Assembly (NCBI GenBank): GCA_002387725.1
Contig: DGKK01000009.1
Span: 1-7,378, forward strand
Direction of reading: 5' to 3'
DNA length: 7,378 bases
From: Nitrospirae bacterium UBA4572
Lineage (GTDB): Bacteria; Nitrospirota; Leptospirillia; Leptospirillales; Leptospirillaceae
Shown: one piece after another, positions 5,127 to 7,378 of the stretch
Layout of the letters: each line of letters begins with the position of its first letter
Position numbering within the stretch: the stretch's first letter is position 1
Notes under the pieces: model-generated
What the model saw: only the letters and a program-made list of their open reading frames with translations
Told to the model about the DNA's origin: nothing
Databases searched by the model: none
Made by a program: the position numbers and the translations under genes

Positions 5127-5882
5127 ATGTTCTTCAAACAACGCTCGACAAAGGAAGCGACGCTCTCCTATTTCTACGGGTGCGGCGGTCTCGGGCAGGC
5201 GGTGGCGGTGGATGTCGTGGAAGGGGATGAAGAGTGGTTCCTGCATGAGGCCGAAAAGGCAGGGGTCCGGCTGGCTTGGGTCATCGAGACGCATGTCCAT
5301 GCCGACCACCTCTCGGGAGGACGAAGGCTGGCCGAGAAGACAGGGGCCTCCTACGGACTTCACGAAAGCGCGCAGAGGCATGTGCGATATCCTTTCCGCC
5401 CCCTGAAGGATGACGAAATCCTTCAGACGGGGAATGTCCTGACCCGGATTCTTCACACCCCCGGCCATACCCCCGACAGCCTCTGTCTTCTGGTCTCCGA
5501 TCTGAGACGAGGGGAAGCCCCCTGGTTCGTCCTGACGGGGGACACCCTTTTCGTCGGTTCGGTCGGCCGGCCGGATCTCGGAGGAGCGCCGGAAGCGATG
5601 GCGGGGCAGATCTTCGACAGCCTTCACAAAAGACTTTTGGCTCTTCCCGACGAAGTCGAGATCTATCCAGGTCACACCTCGGGAAGCGTCTGCGCCGCCG
5701 GGATCTCCGGAAAACCCTCCTCGACGATCGGGTTCGAGAAGCGATTCAACCCCTTTCTGACCCTTGGAGACCGAAAGAAATTCATCGCCCACCTGACGGC
5801 CGACATTCCCGACAAACCCGCCGGATTCGAGAGGATTGTCGCGATCAATCTTGGACACCAACCGGCATCCGGTTCCCTTTAA
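5127..5882 (+). CDS. ETHE1-type persulfide dioxygenase, metallo-beta-lactamase fold (251 aa)
   Basis: Predicted cytoplasmic non-haem iron enzyme that oxidises glutathione persulfide with O2 to sulfite and glutathione. Seen: THVHADHLSG at 55-64 (H56, H58, D60, H61), HTPGHTPDS at 110-118 (H114), TGDTLFVGSVGRPDL at 137-151 (D139) and YPGHTSGSV at 180-188 (H183). In ETHE1-type enzymes iron is held by the equivalents of H56, H114 and D139. The G-x-V-G-R-P-D-L block after D139 separates this group from glyoxalase II. The length fits single-domain bacterial members; no rhodanese domain is fused. Start ATG 5127 has GGAG 8 nt upstream and lies about 50 nt after the predicted transcription start. It is the first gene of an operon with the ArsR regulator and an MFS transporter. 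Other MBL hydrolases of the same superfamily are the main alternative, but the motif set argues against them. Confidence 0.9.
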   Translation: MFFKQRSTKEATLSYFYGCGGLGQAVAVDVVEGDEEWFLHEAEKAGVRLAWVIETHVHADHLSGGRRLAEKTGASYGLHESAQRHVRYPFRPLKDDEILQTGNVLTRILHTPGHTPDSLCLLVSDLRRGEAPWFVLTGDTLFVGSVGRPDLGGAPEAMAGQIFDSLHKRLLALPDEVEIYPGHTSGSVCAAGISGKPSSTIGFEKRFNPFLTLGDRKKFIAHLTADIPDKPAGFERIVAINLGHQPASGSL

Positions 5883-5899
5883 GGAGGACACATCCCCGT

Positions 5900-6259
5900 A
5901 TGGATACTGCTCGCTTCATTCTTGTCGCCGAAATGTTTTCGGCCCTGTCGCATCCCAAGCGCCTCGAGATCATCAGCCACATCGGGTGGGGGGAGCGGGG
6001 CTCGGGCGAGCTGGCCGAACTGACCGGGCTCTCGAAGGCCAACGTCTCCCAGCATCTCAATGTGCTGAAGGCCCGCGCCCTGGTTTATTGCGAAAAGGCC
6101 GGGACCTCCTGCCGGTATCGGGTGACCAGTCCCAAAGTGCTCGAGGTCTGCGACCTCATTCGCCAGATCATCCTCGACCAGATGGAGACCGACTCCGAAA
6201 AACGAAAGAGCCTGACGGAGATCCTGCCCTTCTCCCAGGAGCGGAAAGAGGGAGCGTGA
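5900..6259 (+). CDS. ArsR/SmtB-family winged-helix transcriptional regulator (119 aa)
   Basis: Predicted dimeric DNA-binding repressor. Seen: helix 1 with FSALSHPKRLEII (13-25), ELAELTGLSKANVSQHLNVLKAR (about 37-59) as the helix-turn-helix with recognition helix around 45-58, then a wing at about 60-75 and a C-terminal helix at about 78-97. It has three Cys: C64 and C71 on either side of the wing hairpin (VYCEKAGTSCRY) and C84 in the C-terminal helix. It lacks the CxC in the recognition helix used for arsenite, and the Cys spacing differs from the SqrR/BigR persulfide sensors, which use Cys in helices 2 and 5. Start ATG 5900: AAGGAGG (5881-5887) overlaps the stop of the dioxygenase gene but is 12 nt away, a slightly long spacing. 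The natural target is the AT-rich repeat block at 5078-5109. The inducer could be persulfide or another thiol-reactive species (inference). Confidence 0.92.
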   Translation: MDTARFILVAEMFSALSHPKRLEIISHIGWGERGSGELAELTGLSKANVSQHLNVLKARALVYCEKAGTSCRYRVTSPKVLEVCDLIRQIILDQMETDSEKRKSLTEILPFSQERKEGA

Positions 6260-7378
6260 CTCCGCAATCCGCCCCCCCCTACCGCCGGGGAATCCGGATC
6301 AACCGGAGCCAGTTCCTCCACCAGATCCTCCAGGTCTTTTTCGTGGGCCTCGTCATCGGAATGGAGCGAACCGTTCTTCCCGCGCTGTCGGGGGAGTTTG
6401 GCGTGGCAAAGGGCTCCTTTCTGTTTCTTCTCTCCTTCGTGCTTTCTTTCGGCCTGGTCAAGGGAATGCTGAACTTTGTCGCCGGAAGCCTGGCCGACCG
6501 GTTCGGGCGAAAGCACGTCCTGGTGGCGGGATGGCTCGCCGGACTTCCCATCCCCTTCCTCATTCTCGAGGCCCGCAACTGGTGGTGGATCGTGGCGGCC
6601 AATCTCTTCCTGGGGATCAACCAGGGGTTCGCCTGGTCCATGACCGTGACGAGCAAGCTGGACATCACCCGGCCCCAGGAGCGGGGACTGGCGACCGGCG
6701 CGAACGAAAGCGCCGGATACCTCGCCATGGGCGTAGCGGGAGTCGCCACCGGCTACCTGTCCGTCCGGTTCGGCCCCCGGCCGGCCCTTTTCGGCTTTGG
6801 CCTGACCGTCGTCCTGGCCGCCCTGGCTATGGCCGTTCTCTTCGTCCGGGAGACGCTTCCCTGGGCTCGGGCGGAGCACGACGAACACAAAGAGGGGAGC
6901 TTTTCCGGCCCCCGGCCGCGATTCCCTCGGGGCGTTCCGGACCACCCCGGGGCCAAAGAAATCTTTCTCCTGGTCTCCTTCCGCCATCCCACCTTCCGGG
7001 CCCTATCCCAAGCGGGCATTGCCAACAAGATCGCGGACACCCTGGTCTGGGGACTTTTTCCCGTCTTTTTCCGGAGTCGGGGACTGTCCCTCACCGAAAT
7101 CGGATGGCTGACCGGCCTCTATGCCATGACATGGGGGATCGCCCAGACGGCAACGGGGCATCTCTCCGACATCGTCGGGAGAAAGAAGCCCATCGTCGGA
7201 GGGCTCTGGTGCCTGGGCGGCGGGATCGCCGGCATCGTCTTGTCCCGGAACGTGTTTCTCTGGGGATTCTTCGCCTGCGTCATGGGGATCGGCATGGCCC
7301 TTCTCTACCCCACTCTCGTGGCCGCGGTCGCGGACATTTCTCCTCCCGCCTGGCGCGGACGGGCCCTGGGCACCTACC
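6256..7378 (+). CDS. MFS-type transporter (3' end beyond window)
   Basis: Membrane transporter of the major facilitator superfamily; 374 residues are present with no stop, covering roughly the first ten of twelve expected helices. Seen: motif A between helices 2 and 3 (GSLADRFGRKHVL, 77-89) and its repeat in the second half (GHLSDIVGRKKPI, 301-313), hydrophobic segments throughout, and a charged cytoplasmic loop at about 203-236 joining the two halves. The N-terminus has a short Arg-rich stretch before helix 1. Start: GTG 6256 overlaps the arsR stop (GTGA, 4 bp) and is preceded by GAGGGAG, so it is translationally coupled to arsR. The substrate is unknown. Being third in an operon with a persulfide dioxygenase and a repressor, export of sulfite or another sulfur product, or of a toxic thiol compound, is plausible but unproven. 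A C8 run (6272-6279) lies in codons 6-8. Confidence 0.88.
   Translation, partial: MTPQSAPPYRRGIRINRSQFLHQILQVFFVGLVIGMERTVLPALSGEFGVAKGSFLFLLSFVLSFGLVKGMLNFVAGSLADRFGRKHVLVAGWLAGLPIPFLILEARNWWWIVAANLFLGINQGFAWSMTVTSKLDITRPQERGLATGANESAGYLAMGVAGVATGYLSVRFGPRPALFGFGLTVVLAALAMAVLFVRETLPWARAEHDEHKEGSFSGPRPRFPRGVPDHPGAKEIFLLVSFRHPTFRALSQAGIANKIADTLVWGLFPVFFRSRGLSLTEIGWLTGLYAMTWGIAQTATGHLSDIVGRKKPIVGGLWCLGGGIAGIVLSRNVFLWGFFACVMGIGMALLYPTLVAAVADISPPAWRGRALGTY

Noticed and set aside
5088..5891. - strand open frame (267 codons) antisense to the persulfide dioxygenase
   Set aside because: The + strand has every metal-ligand motif; the antisense frame is a shadow and would run into the promoter region.
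6272..6279. C8 run near the MFS start as a phase-variation switch
   Set aside because: A single short run in a GC-rich Pro/Ala-coding stretch; no repeat expansion or other sign of a contingency locus.
6085..6987. Long - strand open frame (300 codons) opposite arsR and the MFS gene
   Set aside because: Both + strand genes have clear family motifs; the antisense product is low-complexity and charged, with no ribosome binding site evidence.

Overview
The window is GC-rich bacterial chromosome with tightly packed genes, strong AGGAGG-type ribosome binding sites, 1-4 bp gene overlaps and no sign of mobile elements, tRNA, rRNA or CRISPR. The gene content (persulfide dioxygenase, two OsmC proteins, a desulfurase, a CcdA-like thiol/disulfide membrane carrier) points to a sulfur- or thiol-handling bacterium. 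An acidophilic or chemolithotrophic lineage such as Leptospirillum or a sulfur-oxidising proteobacterium is only a guess; nothing here fixes the taxonomy.

Layout. Positions 1-80 hold the 3' end of an unidentified + strand gene. Positions 81-234 are a non-coding convergent gap with a structured element that looks like a terminator for the - strand. From 4931 down to 235 runs a seven-gene - strand array, in transcription order: OsmC protein B (4931-4407), OsmC protein A with a TTG start (4364-3792), a methionine-rich protein of unknown function (3739-3254), a CcdA/DsbD-like six-helix membrane protein (3130-2348), a small SHOCT-domain membrane protein (2314-2054), a cysteine desulfurase of the selenocysteine-lyase-like type (2057-879) and a class I SAM methyltransferase (879-235). 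Gaps are 123 bp or less, and the last three genes are translationally coupled. Positions 4932-5126 are a divergent control region with two overlapping promoter candidates, an AT-rich 16-bp tandem repeat and a GC-rich palindromic leader. On the + strand follow an ETHE1-type persulfide dioxygenase (5127-5882), an ArsR-family repressor (5900-6259) and an MFS transporter (from 6256, cut by the window edge).

How they may work together (inference). The divergent layout with a local ArsR gene suggests one sulfur-responsive regulon. The dioxygenase would oxidise glutathione persulfide to sulfite, the OsmC proteins would handle peroxides or persulfides, the CcdA-like protein would move reducing equivalents or a thiol across the membrane, the desulfurase would release sulfur (or selenium) from cysteine (or selenocysteine), and the coupled methyltransferase could methylate a product. 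The MFS protein could export an end product. Several members depart from their families at key cysteines (OsmC A, the CcdA-like protein, ArsR), which is the most unusual aspect of the locus.
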